Shown: positions 34,754 to 45,754 of the stretch, piece by piece
How the letters are laid out: each line of letters starts with the position of its first letter
Position numbering within the stretch: position 1 is the stretch's first letter
NCBI GenBank assembly: GCA_023512835.1
Contig: CM042087.1
Span: forward strand, 14,912,853-14,976,852
Length of the DNA stretch: 64,000 nucleotides
Direction of reading: 5' to 3'
Source of the DNA: Taxillus chinensis
Taxonomy: Eukaryota; Streptophyta; Magnoliopsida; Santalales; Loranthaceae
Translations under genes and position numbers: made by a program
The notes under the pieces: generated by a model
The model's database searches: none
What the model was told of the DNA's origin: nothing
Seen by the model: the letters and a program-made list of their open reading frames with translations, nothing else

Positions 34754-35996
34754 TGTTGGATCAAACCCAGAATTTGGATAATGCTGATAAAGCCTTATGT
34801 AATTTGATCTGAGATCTTTTGTGTTTATTTGATCATTGCAGAAGGTATGTTACTAATCCAAAGATGCACTCGTGAGAGCAAAGCTAAGGACAGGATACAT
34901 AATCCTGATCCGGACAAGAGTGAGTGTCGTTAAACACTTGGTAAATAACCAAGTAACAAATACATACGGAATAAGGAACAATCCTACGGACTAAGAACTT
35001 AAAGGATAAGTGCGGAGTAAGGAAACTAGATGCGGAGTAAAGAAACCAGATGCGGAGTAAGGAATCCGGACTTATTACTCGCCCGGAGTAAGGAACTTAC
35101 ATACGGAGTAAGGAACTTACATACGGAGTAAGGAACTTACATACGGAGTAAGGAACTTACATGCGGAGTAAGGAACTTACATACGGAGTAAGGAACTTAC
35201 ATACGGAGTAAGGAACTTACATACGGAGTAAGGAACTTACATGCGGAGTAAGGAACTTACATGCGGAGTAAGGAACTTACATGCGGAGTAAGGAAGGCGC
35301 CGACACGGACTAAGGATTCCAAGATCGAATAGATACGGAGTAAGCAACCACTGACACGGAGTAAGGTTCCGAGCTTCATTAACTACGGAGTAAGGAAAAT
35401 TACACCGGACCAAGAAGACACTGCTCCAACAAAACCGCATTTAAAGTTATCAGCTCGTGCTGTCCCGATGTAAGACGAATGCATTTAGAACAAGAAGAAT
35501 CTTACACGTGGATCATCCGGATATGTGGACACAACCTTAATTGTATCTCGGAACTCACAAAGACACTTATACTCTTCAAATCCAAGATCTTGAGCTCCAC
35601 AATCCGCAGCAGTCAAGGCGGACAGATTACGAGGGATAGTTAGTGCGGAACGCATTCCGGAACTTCAAGTTCCAAGGTTGTCTCTTAGGAATGTTTTGTA
35701 TAAATATTCATACTTATACTTCATGTAAATAAGTGTGCTCAGGCGGGTAAAAAGAGAAAAGGAACTTGGCTAGAGTGTGAGTTCATTTTTTGTAAACAGA
35801 GTGTAAGAGAGTGTTTGCTTCTATTTTGTTGTAATCACCTTGTGATAATAAAACAAAATACTTCCACTATCTGGTTATCTTCCGAAGTGATTCTATCACT
35901 TAAACTAGATAAGTCTTTGTGTCTTGAGAGAAAAGAAAGAGTTCAAATAAGAGCCTGTTCACCCCCCCCTTTAGCCTGTTCACCCCCCCCCCCCCC
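34754..35996 (+). repeat. 5' LTR of Cop-III, damaged 3' end
   Basis: Starts TGTTGGATC. U3 has many copies of CGGAGTAAGGA, including a 20-base tandem array (35081-35290). A TATAAATA box is at 35699-35706. The end differs from the 3' LTR: the text GAGCCTGTTCACCC with a long C run appears twice, and the final GGCTCCAAGGGACCAT plus the primer site is missing. Internal sequence resumes near 36000 in the gag C-terminal region, so a deletion removed the LTR end, primer site and most of gag. Confidence 0.88.
35081..35290 (+). repeat. 20-bp tandem array in U3 of the Cop-III 5' LTR
   Basis: Ten consecutive units ending in AGGAACTTAC, each 20 bases (consensus ATACGGAGTAAGGAACTTAC, with an ATGC start in some). 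After the first unit (GCCC start) the variant order is AC, AC, AC, GC, AC, AC, AC, GC, GC, GC, the last being partial. The array is about 400-600 bases upstream of the TATA box. Confidence 0.93.
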
Positions 35997-36000
35997 ATAG

Positions 36001-36560
36001 TTTATGATCGTGGAACCGAGGTCGCATTCGCACTTCCCGAAGCGGTAGCACCCGTAACTAAAGATGAAGGGAAGGCTGCTGCGGTTAAAGCCAAAACCGT
36101 AGCACCCAAAAAGAAAGACAAGGCTAAGGCCGACGCATTTAGGGCCAAGAGCGCGTCACCCAAACGTAATGGATTAGGCCACGTGGAACAGAGTAGAAAA
36201 TCAGTAAAATCTAAGAGACCTGTATCCCCTGTTTGTACTTCACATTATAGTGTCTGTTCCATCCGTAGGAAAATGGGTCATTATCACTATGAATGTTGGA
36301 GTCTATCCGATAGCTGGCTTTGTAATCAATTTCAATCAAATAAAGATCAGTTTTATAAAAGGGGTTCTTCGAGCAAAACAAAATCTAAATCTAAAAGGAG
36401 TGTCTCTCCCAAGAAATCCCAAATAAAAGAAGCATTGAAACTAACAAGTTAATGTCAACTTGGAAAGCTAAGAGTCCTAACAAAATCAAATCCGTAAATG
36501 TTGACAATATCGTTGCTCATTCTAACCGCCCGAAACAAGTTTGGGCACCAAAAGTGTAAA
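36001..36560 (+). pseudogene. C-terminal gag / nucleocapsid remnant (Cop-III)
   Basis: The nucleocapsid part of Gag binds RNA. The open stretch 36183-36452 has VCSIRRKMGHYHYECW, a CCHC zinc knuckle in which the second Cys appears as Arg. Basic Lys/Ser-rich text lies on both sides, with repeats of KSKSKRSVSPKK type. It ends with KQVWAPKV at about 36535-36558, the usual last gag motif before protease in this group. The first part (36001-36180) is Ala/Lys/Pro-rich. The N-terminal gag core is absent. Confidence 0.78.
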
Positions 36561-36589
36561 CCGTTGTCTTTCAGGAGCATCTCTGGAAT

Positions 36590-37195
36590 GAATTGCCGGA
36601 TCACTTGAAGTTAAAGATAAATCAAAGCAAGTGGATCCTTGATAGTGGATGCTCCTGGACATATGACGGGTGACCAGACTCTACTTGTAGAAGTTAATGA
36701 TAAACAAGGTCCATCCGTCTCATATGGCGACAACAACAAAGGTAAGACGTCGGGTATGGCACTTTAACTAACGGCCGTGTATCAATCACTAAAGTTGCAC
36801 TAGTCGAAGGTTTAAAGCATAATTTGCTAAGTGTCGGTAAACTATGTGACAAAGGATTTCTTGTTTCCTTTTTGTCCAACACCTGGTAAGAAGAGAAAAC
36901 TTATCCGGAGATGTTAAGTTATCCGGATCAAGAGATGGGGACATATATTCAGGTGGTCTTAAGAAATAATTCTTCGACCCTGTATGCTTCCTCACGAAAG
37001 CAACAGATGAAGATAGTTGGTTATGGCACAAGCGATGCGCACATTTAAATTTTAAGACTTTGTCTAAATTGGCGTCACTTGATCTTGTCACCGGTCTACC
37101 CAAACTCAAGTTCTCCAGAGACACTCTCGTCGAGAATGCCAACTTGGTAAACAGACCAAACACGGCTTTAAGAGCAAATCGGTTAACTCAATAAT
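36590..37195 (+). pseudogene. Aspartic protease and pre-integrase zinc region (Cop-III), frameshifted
   Basis: WILDSGCS at about 36632-36655 is the copia protease active site (Asp-Ser-Gly at 36641-36649). It is followed, after a frame change, by MTGDQTLLVEVNDKQGPSVS and, after another, by ITKVALVEGLKHNLLSVGKL. Then comes the gag-pre-integrase region: DSWLWHKRCAHLNFKTLSKL and LDLVTGLPKLKFSRD (37010-37120). Expected Cys residues of this zinc-binding zone are lost in the break near 37120-37140. It processes Gag-Pol in intact relatives; this copy cannot be read through. Confidence 0.82.
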
Positions 37196-38280
37196 TGCTC
37201 CTCTCGCAACTTCTTCATATGGACCTATGTGGTCCTATATCTGTTTCATCACTAGCCGATGCGAGATATACCCTTGTGGTTATCGATGATTTCACCAGAT
37301 ACACATGGGTGATGTTCCTGAAATCGAAGGATCAAACTTTTGAACATCTTGTAGATCTCTTCAACTGGATAAGCAACTCACAAGGATCGAGCTTTAAATG
37401 CATCAGGAGTGATCATGGTACGGAATTTGACTTTTCGGAAATGAGATCATATTGTTCGAACAGGGCATACAACATGACTTCTCTGCTCCCGGAACTCCAC
37501 AACAAAATGGGGTAGCCGAGCACAAGAATCGAACTTTAGTTGAAGCTGGTAGATCCATGTTAGCAGGGGCAACGCTTCCTCTCGCCTATGGGTCAAGCCG
37601 TGTCCACCGCCCGCTATGTTAAGAACAAAACTCTAATAAATAAATCTACCATGAAAACACCCTATGAGATGTGGAGAGGACGAAAACCTTCAATTTCACA
37701 TTTCGAGCCTTTGGGTGTACTTGCTATATACCGATAAATGGCAAAGAGACCCAGGAATAAATTTGAACCAAAAATCGATGATGGGATTTTTGTCGGATAC
37801 TCACTTCATAGCAAGGCTTATCGGGTCTTCAATAGAAAACTTTTTAAAGTTGAAGAATCTATCCATGTAACCTTTGATGAAGCTAATCTTGTTTCGTCAA
37901 AAGTCGGTCCTTCAAATTCCAATATGCAGGTCATGGACAAGCAACGTCGATTACTCGAAGTTTATGAATATTCCTGTTACACATCCCGACTGGTATCCTG
38001 ACCAACCACGTGGCATCAGCGAAACACAACGAAATTTTATGGATGATGCTACGGATGACTCGACTCCGGACTACCACTTAGCTCCGGACAAACTCCTACG
38101 GATACACAAAAATTCGGGGCCCCTTCAAGTTCGTCCGGACTAGTTAACACTGGAAGAAACAAGTGTTGCAGAACCAACTAGTTCATCCGTACCTCTAATT
38201 ACGGGCGAAGCTCAATCGGTCGATACAACCGAACCACCCAATCTGGAAGAGCTTCAAATTGTTCAAGATCAACCAACACA
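37190..38280 (+). pseudogene. Integrase (Cop-III), frameshifted
   Basis: Inserts the cDNA into the chromosome. The core begins LLHMDLCGPISVSSL (first Asp, about 37210) and goes on through YTLVVIDDFTRYTWVMFLKS to CIRSDHGTEFDF (second Asp, about 37412). After a break near 37450, QQNGVAEHKNRTLVEAGRSM (about 37500-37560) supplies the Glu, so the D,D,E set is recognisable. The C-terminal part reads TPYEMWRGRKPSISHFEPLG (37650-37710), KIDDGIFVGYSLHSKAYRVF and VEESIHVTFDE (to 37885). The remainder to 38280 is the variable acidic linker toward RT. At least three frame changes. Confidence 0.85.
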
Positions 38281-39934
38281 TGCACAGAATTATAGATGGA
38301 CCCGAAACCATCCCTCGGATCAAGTGATTGGTGATCCCATTGTTGGTGTAAGAACAAGAGCAGCCACCTCAAACATGAGTCTTTACTCATGCTTTCTATC
38401 TCAAATAGAACCAAAGGTGGTAGATGAAGCTCTTCAAGATTCAAACCGGATAGAGGCCATGCAAGAAGAGCTGAATCAATTTAAGAGAAATAATGTGTGG
38501 ACCTTAGTACCAAGGCCTAAGTCTCAGCAAGTCATTGGCGTTAAATGGGTGTTCCGGAACAAGCTTGATACGGATGGAATAGTAATCCGGAACAAAGCGA
38601 CCGGTAGCCAAAGGATATCGTCAAGAAGAAGGAATAGATTATGATGAAACCTTTGCTCCGGTCGCAAGACTTGAGGCAATCCAAATGTTTCCGGCGTATG
38701 CTTCATATGAAAACTTCATAGTTTATCAAATGGACGTCAAGAGCGCATTCCTGAATGGAGACCTTCAAGAGGAGGTGTATGTTGAACAACCTCCCGGCTT
38801 CATTGAACCTAAGGCAGGACATCTTGTCTACAAACTTTAGAAAGCTCTATATGGTTTGAAGCAAGCTCCAAGAGCCTGGTATGACACACCGTCGGAATTC
38901 CTACTTGCTCATAACTTCCAAAAAGGGAAGATAGACACCACCCTATTTCTACGACAAGAGAAAGGACACACTCGATCGTACAAATATACGTGGACGATAT
39001 CATTTTCGGATCAACGAATCCGAAGCTTTGTGAAGAGTTTGCTAAGTTGATGACAGGCAAGTTTGAAATGAGCATGATGGGAGAACTGTCCTACTTCCTT
39101 GGAATTGAAGTCAAACAATTAAAGGAAGGAATCTTTATCAATCAGGCTAAGTACACTCGCGATCTAATTAAGAAGTTTGGTATGGAAGGTTCATCTCCCG
39201 TCAAAACTCCAATGCCTGTCAGTGCCAAGTTAGATCCGGATGTGGACGGCATATCAGTAAATGTGACTGACTACAGAGGGATGATCGGATCCTTGCTCTA
39301 TCTTACAGCAAGTCGCCCGGACATTATGTTTGCAACTTGCATTTGTGCACGATATCAGGCAAATCCCAAGGAGTCACATATGCTTCATGTAAAACGGATA
39401 TTAAGGTATCTCAAAGGGACGATGAATTTGGGCCTCTGGTACCCAAAGGAGTCCAACTTCACCTTATCCGGGTACTCTGATGCCGACTTCGCTGGATGTC
39501 GCATCGACAGGAAAAGCACAAGCGGTACGTGTCAGTTTCTTGGAAATAGATTGATCTCATGGTTCAGAAGAAGCGAATTCCGTATCAACCTCTACTCGTC
39601 GAGGCGGAATATATAGCTGCTAGAAGTTGTCGCACACAGCCTACTTTGGATGCAAAGTCAACTTATCGACTACGGATTCGCCATGTCCTCTATTCCACTT
39701 TCTTGTGACAACACTAGTGCAATTGCGATCAGCAACAATCCTGTCATGCATCCTAAGACGAAGCACATTGAGGTCAGGTATCACTTCATACGCGATCATG
39801 TTCTCAAAAACCATATTTCACTGGAACATGTTGCCACCGAAGATCAATTAGCAGACATATTTACAAAGCCTCTACCTGATGCGAGGTTTTTCGAACTACT
39901 CTTCCGATTAGGTATGCTCGACCTCTCTGCATAG
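38280..39934 (+). pseudogene. Reverse transcriptase and RNase H (Cop-III)
   Basis: Starts with [19 protein letters not shown] and SNMSLYSCFLSQIEPKVVDE, then [18 protein letters not shown]. This linker keeps the Glu codon that is a stop in Cop-I. After a break near 38600 come [40 protein letters not shown] (first Asp), a stop after LVYKL, KALYGLKQAPRAWYD, and VDDIIFGSTNPKL (catalytic pair near 38990, reached by another frame change). The open stretch 38990-39616 covers the rest of RT and [20 protein letters not shown]. RNase H ends at 39934 with DNTSAIAISNNPVMHPKTKH and DQLADIFTKPLP. Clearly the same family as Cop-I, less damaged in content but more frameshifted. Confidence 0.9.
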
Positions 39935-41611
39935 TTTCTCATTTGCGTTACCCAACAGGATATTTACTCACAGACCATGCATTGTATGTTTACCGAAAGT
40001 AGTAGAAACTCTCTGCCTGTATTGCTGATCATACTTACCGTTCAACGGTTTCATGCTTCGATATTAATCTCAACCTCATTATGGGAGGATGCTTGCGTTT
40101 CCCGACTCAAGTCGTTTAAAGCTAACATAATTACAGTTTATATGATTTACCTCGGTCGGATTCATGATCTTCACATCCATTAATCACCACATTACCAAAG
40201 CATGTTCATTTAGATTACTCTATTAACATGCATAGTTGAAGAAGTGAAATGGGCTAGCTTGAAATGCCTGGTGGATGAATACACAAACGCATTTCGATCA
40301 GCTCCTGAAGTATAGTTTTCTAATAAGATAGACGGTCTTGAACTACAAATTGGAACGGTCAACCGAGAGGATTGCACAATCTACGGGGGAGAAAATGCTT
40401 TATATTTTATTCAAGAATACCCCCCGTATATGTCTCATGACCTTTTTCCTTGATTGTCTATCCGAGGGGGAGCTTTTCATTGAGAGGATTAAATGATCTA
40501 CGGGGGAGCAGCAATGAACCCCTAATATGTCTCGGATTCTCCCTCCTCTATGCTATCACCTGGGATCTGACTGGACATGTTGTTTTAAATCGGAAAAGTG
40601 GCATGTTTAGATGTATTTTCTTTCTTCAACCATGCATTTTAATCGACTAATCATCTGCATTCTTTTGACATGTGTTCACCTTATCATTACACACTCATGA
40701 ATCCTAATGAAGCCAAATCATATGATCTTTAATTAATCTTAGCTACACTGTTCGGCAAGACGGTTTCGCTATGTTGACCTATATGAACCTGTGTATTGCT
40801 ATCCGACATATGCCCTGACTCGGTAATATTGATCACTTTCACATTGCGTACGTCTACTACATTCTTTGCCATGCATGAGTTCTGGTTTCTTATTAGTTCG
40901 GATTATGTTGTTTTTCACTAATTATCTTCTCTAATCCGTACTAATCCTTGCCTGTTAAGCTTTTGTATTTTCAGTATATCTTTATTTAGCTACGGGTTCA
41001 GATTTTCTTTGCAACCATATTGATAAATCTAGTCCATAGTCTCGGATTTGAAGTGTTGTGGTACTTCTCTTCTCTTCGACTTATTGATCGCAAAGGAATC
41101 TACTCTACATTCTCACCAAACTCTATTTATGACCTGGACAAGGTCTATTATTCATCCAGGATACTCTTTCACGAATATTATTAACTCCGGATGAGTGTCG
41201 GCTCTCTCCTCCGGATTCCTGACTTTGTTCAATTGTGACAATCCACGTATACTCATATGTCGCATGCTTTTGAGGAGGAATAATGATGATTCTTTAAATG
41301 CCTATCTCGGGTTGCACACACACTTCTCTGGATGGCAACCAGTTGTAATCTCTACTTGGTCATGCGGTCTCCACGACATCGTTTTATTCGGAGACGCCTC
41401 GATATCCAGGACAAATGACATCGGCATGTCGCGCGGGTCCCCACCTCACTCCCACATTCCTAGACCCGCCGACATTTGCGGACTCGGTCTTATATGTTCG
41501 ATCATTCCTGCGAAGCACGAGTATTGCTCATTTCAAATCCCTAACCCTCTCGTTGCTCCTTCTACCTGTCAAGACCTCACCTTTCCTCTTTTCCTTCCCA
41601 TCAAATCTGCA
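39935..41611 (+). other. Spacer between pol and the extra ORF of Cop-III, with internal polypurine tracts
   Basis: About 1.7 kb with no recognised domain. It holds three purine tracts at 40383-40397 (ACGGGGGAGAAAATG), 40464-40475 (CGAGGGGGAGCT) and 40499-40511 (ACGGGGGAGCAGC), mirroring those of the Cop-I spacer. The final 400 bases read openly in the frame of the extra ORF (from 41195), but the conserved start appears to be at 41612. Confidence 0.65.
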
Positions 41612-44348
41612 ATGGCACCCAGAATCTTTCTTTCCGGCGTTACTCCTGGCCATCTAGTTGATTGGAATGCTGTTTCTGATCCTCCGGATTGGTTTCACCA
41701 GCTTCGCCCTCTTCTTGAAGCCTCGCACATACTCAACCTGGTCTCCAATCCCATCGATCTTCTTATCGATGACATTCTTGAGTATTACCAACGGATTCGC
41801 TGCACCACCGATTCCATAACCTCTCATATCCGCGGTGAATCCATCATCATCACTCCGGTTGTTCTCCGCGCCGCTCTTCACCTTCCTCTTGGTGAACCAC
41901 AGCGTCCGGATGCTGAACCGATGGCGGCTTCTATGGGGTGCACGACCAAAGGGAAGGAATACAAGGTGAAATCCTTCCAGGGTCGCTATCGATGTATGGC
42001 GACTATTCTAAGTCGATGCCTACTTGGCTCGCACATCCGCCCGGGACTCGGTTCCGTACGATCTTCTACCGGCCATGTACGGCGTCTTTAAAGGTCTTCC
42101 AATGGATTGGGGGATGTTCCTATTTCGTTTGCTGCGGAATGGTCCCAAAAACCATTCCTTCGGACGCATCCTCGGCATTGTCTTCCGGCATCTTCGTCCG
42201 GACCATTTCGCCCGAGTTGATGCTTGTCTCATTTCCCTCGGCTTATTACCTTCGTCACCTTACGCCGGACGGGAACATGACCGCTCGCCGACCCACCGTA
42301 GCTCTCCGCGTTCTCCCTGCCCCGGAACAACAAGGCAGCTCTATTGGTGACCCCTCCGACAGCCAAGCCCACGAGGTCGGGCTTCGCACACCGATCCTCC
42401 CGGATTCGGTCCGTTCTCGCGCCCTCCCACTCACGGGCCTCCCGCCCAAGCGTCCGTGCTGAACCGTCCGTGGTTGCGGGGCACTCTCGGCGCAGTGCGT
42501 CTAAAGCTGTTTCCTCGGCCCCCCCCTACATCGATGTCCCCACTCCCTCCACATCCGCTATAGCTGCTGCGGTTGATACCGCTGTTGCCGTCGCCACCGC
42601 CGATGTCCCGGTTGCTTCTCCGGAAGCCCCCTTGCTCGCTCTACCTCAACCCCGAGATTACCTTGACCATCTCTCTGCCGTCACCTTAACGGACCTCTGG
42701 CTCTGTTTCAGCCTAGCCCACACCTCCTCTATTCCTGACATCGATCTCCTGGGTGTTTTACACCCGTAATACCCAATCCCCGGAGACTATGATCATCTGG
42801 AATCTGGACCACGGCTTTCTTACGCCGGGCCGCCATTCCCGATGTGTCGTTCCCTACACCCTCCGGCCCGGTCCCCTGCTACCCGAAGTCCTTCTACCGC
42901 TAAGGCCGGACCCTCTTCTCCCCGCCGCCGCGATTCCCGTGGTTGACTTGTCTGGTCAAAGCGGGTCTCTTGCTCCGGATGCCTCCGACGCTCCGGATGC
43001 CCTCGATGCTCCGGATGCTCCTGCTGCTGCCGCTACTCCTGCGAACTCCTCGCCCACCGCACTCCTGCTCCCTGTTCATGCGGGGGAGTCCTCCAAAGCT
43101 CCAGAGTTAGCACTTGGGCGTGCCTCGTTTGGCACGGTCCACTCCGATGCCGTGCTTTCCGCTCAACTGGACCGCCATGCCCACGCTCATAGCGCCCAAA
43201 TTTCCGCCATCGCCGCCAAAGTTGATGCCCTCGGCGCCCAACTACTCTCCGCCCTCACCGACTCCTCTACTTCCATTGAGCAGAAAATGGATCTTGTCGC
43301 CACCTCCGTTCATTCACCGTCTACTTCCTTCGCGGATCCGGCGCATACGATGGCTCGTCCTCCCGTTGCTTCCCGGCGATCCGCCAAACCGGGGAGAAAG
43401 TGTCATCTGATCCGTCTATTCCTTTCGCCCCCACAACCATCTTCCCCGGACCGAGAAGCGGCCTGCCACTTTAGTGCTTCAGGGAGTTCAAATTCCCAAA
43501 CGAAGCCGCTTCTCTCAACCAAGCTCCTCTATCGCACCTCCAGCTCCTCCTCCATCCTCCTCATCCCGTACTGATACCTTCCTCCCATCCTATGCGGAGT
43601 TTGACCCATCTCGATGCGGATGGAAGCTTGCGCAAGGCAATGAAAGCCTATCTTGCGTCTTCGTCGAGAGAAGATGTCTTTTCGAAATGTATCCTTTCTC
43701 TCCGGCCGACATTCGGACTCTTTGTTCGGAGAAAGGACTCTTTACTACGGAAGACATTGACAACTTCTCGAGGGGCGCTAAGATGGAGATGAGGCTGTTT
43801 CCATCTCTTTACGAAGATGGGCACTTGTTTGAAGTTCTGCCATGTTGGAATGAGGGCTATCTTCCCGGTGTGGAGTTAATTCGGACTTACATTGACAGGA
43901 ACCGCTAAGGATAGCAAGCCATGGAAAACTCTCTCAACCATCCTCATTCCGTACCGGATCATGTCGCCACACTTCATGATGGCTGTCTTCATGATTCGGT
44001 CCAAGCAGATGATTCTCATTGATTCTCATCAGATTGTGGAGCACTTCGTTAGGAAGAATCAATGGGAACCTCTGTGTCTCTCGACTAATCGAAGCCGTGA
44101 AGAAAGCCGGATTATATGAAGAGTTGGGTATCACACCCCTGCGTTCGACCGAGAAACTCAAGGCGACATTCCAGGGGAAGAAGCAAGTGCCACAACAGCC
44201 GGATGGAGATAGGCTGCAGAGCCTTTGTTTGTTATTTCATCAAATCGTTCTTAATCGTGGACAAACATTGGAGCCAACACTCCACCTTTACGATGCAGAG
44301 ACAATGGAGCTAAGAGAGAAGGCAAGCAACTATGATCTTCAAGTATAG
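41612..44348 (+). pseudogene. Extra 3' ORF of Cop-III: Transposase_32-like domain plus Ulp1-like cysteine protease
   Basis: Starts MAPRIFLSGVTPGHLVDWNA at 41612. The first domain (to about 42260) has LIDDILEYYQRIRCTTDSIT, RGESIIITPVVLRAALHLP, GRYRCMATILSRCLL and, after a frame change near 42020, SVPYDLLPAMYGVFKGLPMD and KNHSFGRILGIVFRHL. A long Ala/Pro/Ser-rich linker (42270-43590) contains a probable helix, AQISAIAAKVDALGAQLL, and EQKMDLVATSVHSPSTSFAD (about 43190-43340). The C-terminal Ulp1-like domain (43600-44300) has YPFSPADIRTLCSEKGLFTT, AKMEMRLFPSLYEDG, MSPHFMMAVF (His), MILIDSHQIVEH (Asp) and QQPDGD before the catalytic Cys, where one base disturbs the frame (CRAFVCYFIKS continues in another frame). 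In SUMO proteases this fold cleaves SUMO; its role here is unknown. Confidence 0.8.
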
Positions 44349-44492
44349 TAAGCCTTATGTACCTTAGTGAAAAACCTGTATTAAGGCTGATTTGTATTTA
44401 GTTGCTGATTAATGAAATTGGTTGTGTTGCGTATTCGTATGATATTCTTTTGCATCGCTTACCAGATCAGATTACAAAGGGTTTGGGCATAT

Positions 44493-44509
44493 CCATAATT
44501 GGGGGAGAT
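44493..44509 (+). promoter_or_regulatory. 3' polypurine tract of Cop-III
   Basis: CCATAATTGGGGGAGAT directly precedes the 3' LTR. It primes plus-strand DNA synthesis in LTR elements. The same tract, in reverse orientation, adjoins the LTRs at 14790 and 47540 and, in diverged form, 62335. Confidence 0.9.
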
Positions 44510-45749
44510 TGTTGGATCAAACCTAGAATTTGGATAATGCTGATAAAGCCTTATGTAATTTGATCTGAGATCTTTTGTGTTTATTTGATCATTGCAGAAG
44601 GTATGTTACTAATCCAAAGATGCACTCGTGAGAGCAAAGCTAAGGACAGGATACATAATCCTGATCCGGACAAGAGTGAGTGTCGTCAAACACTTGGTAA
44701 ATAACCAAGTAACAAATACATACGGAATAAGGAACAATCCTACGGACTAAGAACTTAAAGGATAAGTGCGGAGTAAGGAAGCTAGATGCGGAGTAAAGAA
44801 ACCAGATGCGGAGTAAGGAATCCGGACTTATTACTCGCCCGGAGTAAGGAACTTACATACGGAGTAAGGAACTTACATACGGAGTAAGGAACTTACATAC
44901 GGAGTAAGGAACTTACATGCGGAGTAAGGAACTTACATACGGAGTAAGGAACTTACATACGAGTAAGGAACTTACATACGGAGTAAGGAACTTACATGCG
45001 GAGTAAGGAACTTACATGCGGAGTAAGGAACTTACATGCGGAGTAAGGAAGCGCTGACATGGACTAAGGATTCCAGATCGAATAGATACAGAGTAAGCAA
45101 CCACCGACACGGAGTAAGGTTCCGAGCTTCATTAACTACGGAGTAAGGAAAATTACACCGGACCAAGAAGACACTTGCTCCAACAAAACCGCATTTAAAG
45201 TTATCAGCTCGTGCTGTCCCGATGTAAGACGAATGCATTTAGAACAAGAAGAATCTTACACGTGGATCATCCGGATATGTGGACACAACCTTAATTGTAT
45301 CTCGGAACTCACAAAGACACTTATACTCTTCAAATCCAAGATCTTGAGCTCCACAATCCGCAGCAGTCAAGGCGGACAGAGACACGAGGGATAGTTAGTG
45401 CGGAACGCATTCCGGAACTTCAAGTTCCAAGGTTGTCTCTTAGGAATGTTTTGTATAAATATTCATACTTATACTTCATGTAAATAAGCGTGCTCAGGCG
45501 GGTAAAAAGAGAAAAGGAACTTGGCTAGAGTGTGAGTTCATTTTTTGTAAACAGAGTGTAAGAGAGTGTTTGCTTCTATTTTGTTGTAATCACCTTGTGA
45601 TAATAAAACAAAATACTTCCACTATCTGGTTATCTTCCTGAGTGATTCTATCACTTAAACTAGATAAGTCTTTGTGTCTTGAGAGAAAAGAAAGAGTTCA
45701 AATAAGAGCCTATTCACCCCCCCCCCCTTTAGGCTCCAAGGGACCATCG
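44510..45749 (+). repeat. 3' LTR of Cop-III (1240 bp)
   Basis: Starts TGTTGGATC and ends GGGACCATCG; the last base suggests a CA-to-CG change compared with the TGATGGTCCC end of Cop-II. TATAAATA at 45454-45461. Near-identical to the 5' LTR, including the tandem array. Confidence 0.92.
44839..45050 (+). repeat. 20-bp tandem array in U3 of the Cop-III 3' LTR
   Basis: Same unit and same order of ATAC/ATGC variants as in the 5' LTR. One unit near 44960 lacks a G. Identical order in both LTRs means the array was already this long at insertion. Confidence 0.92.
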
Positions 45750-45754
45750 GAGGC

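Larger units (their letters stand above)
34754..45749 (+). mobile_element. Ty1/copia element Cop-III with both LTRs (about 11.0 kb), TSD GAGGC
   Basis: 5' LTR 34754 to about 35996, internal region, tract GGGGGAGAT at 44501-44509, 3' LTR 44510-45749. The 5-mer GAGGC precedes (34749-34753) and follows (45750-45754) the element. Joining the flanks restores the array text GTGGAGGCATAGATT. By eye the LTRs differ at roughly 15-20 positions and share the same order of tandem-repeat variants, so this is a fairly recent insertion. The primer site and most of gag are missing. Order inside: gag end, protease, integrase, RT, RNase H, spacer, Transposase_32/Ulp1-like ORF. The order integrase before RT defines it as Ty1/copia. 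Confidence 0.95.

Noticed and set aside
35081..35290. CRISPR array
   Set aside because: The 20-base units are directly adjacent with no spacers, lie in an LTR and occur identically in both LTRs of a plant retroelement.
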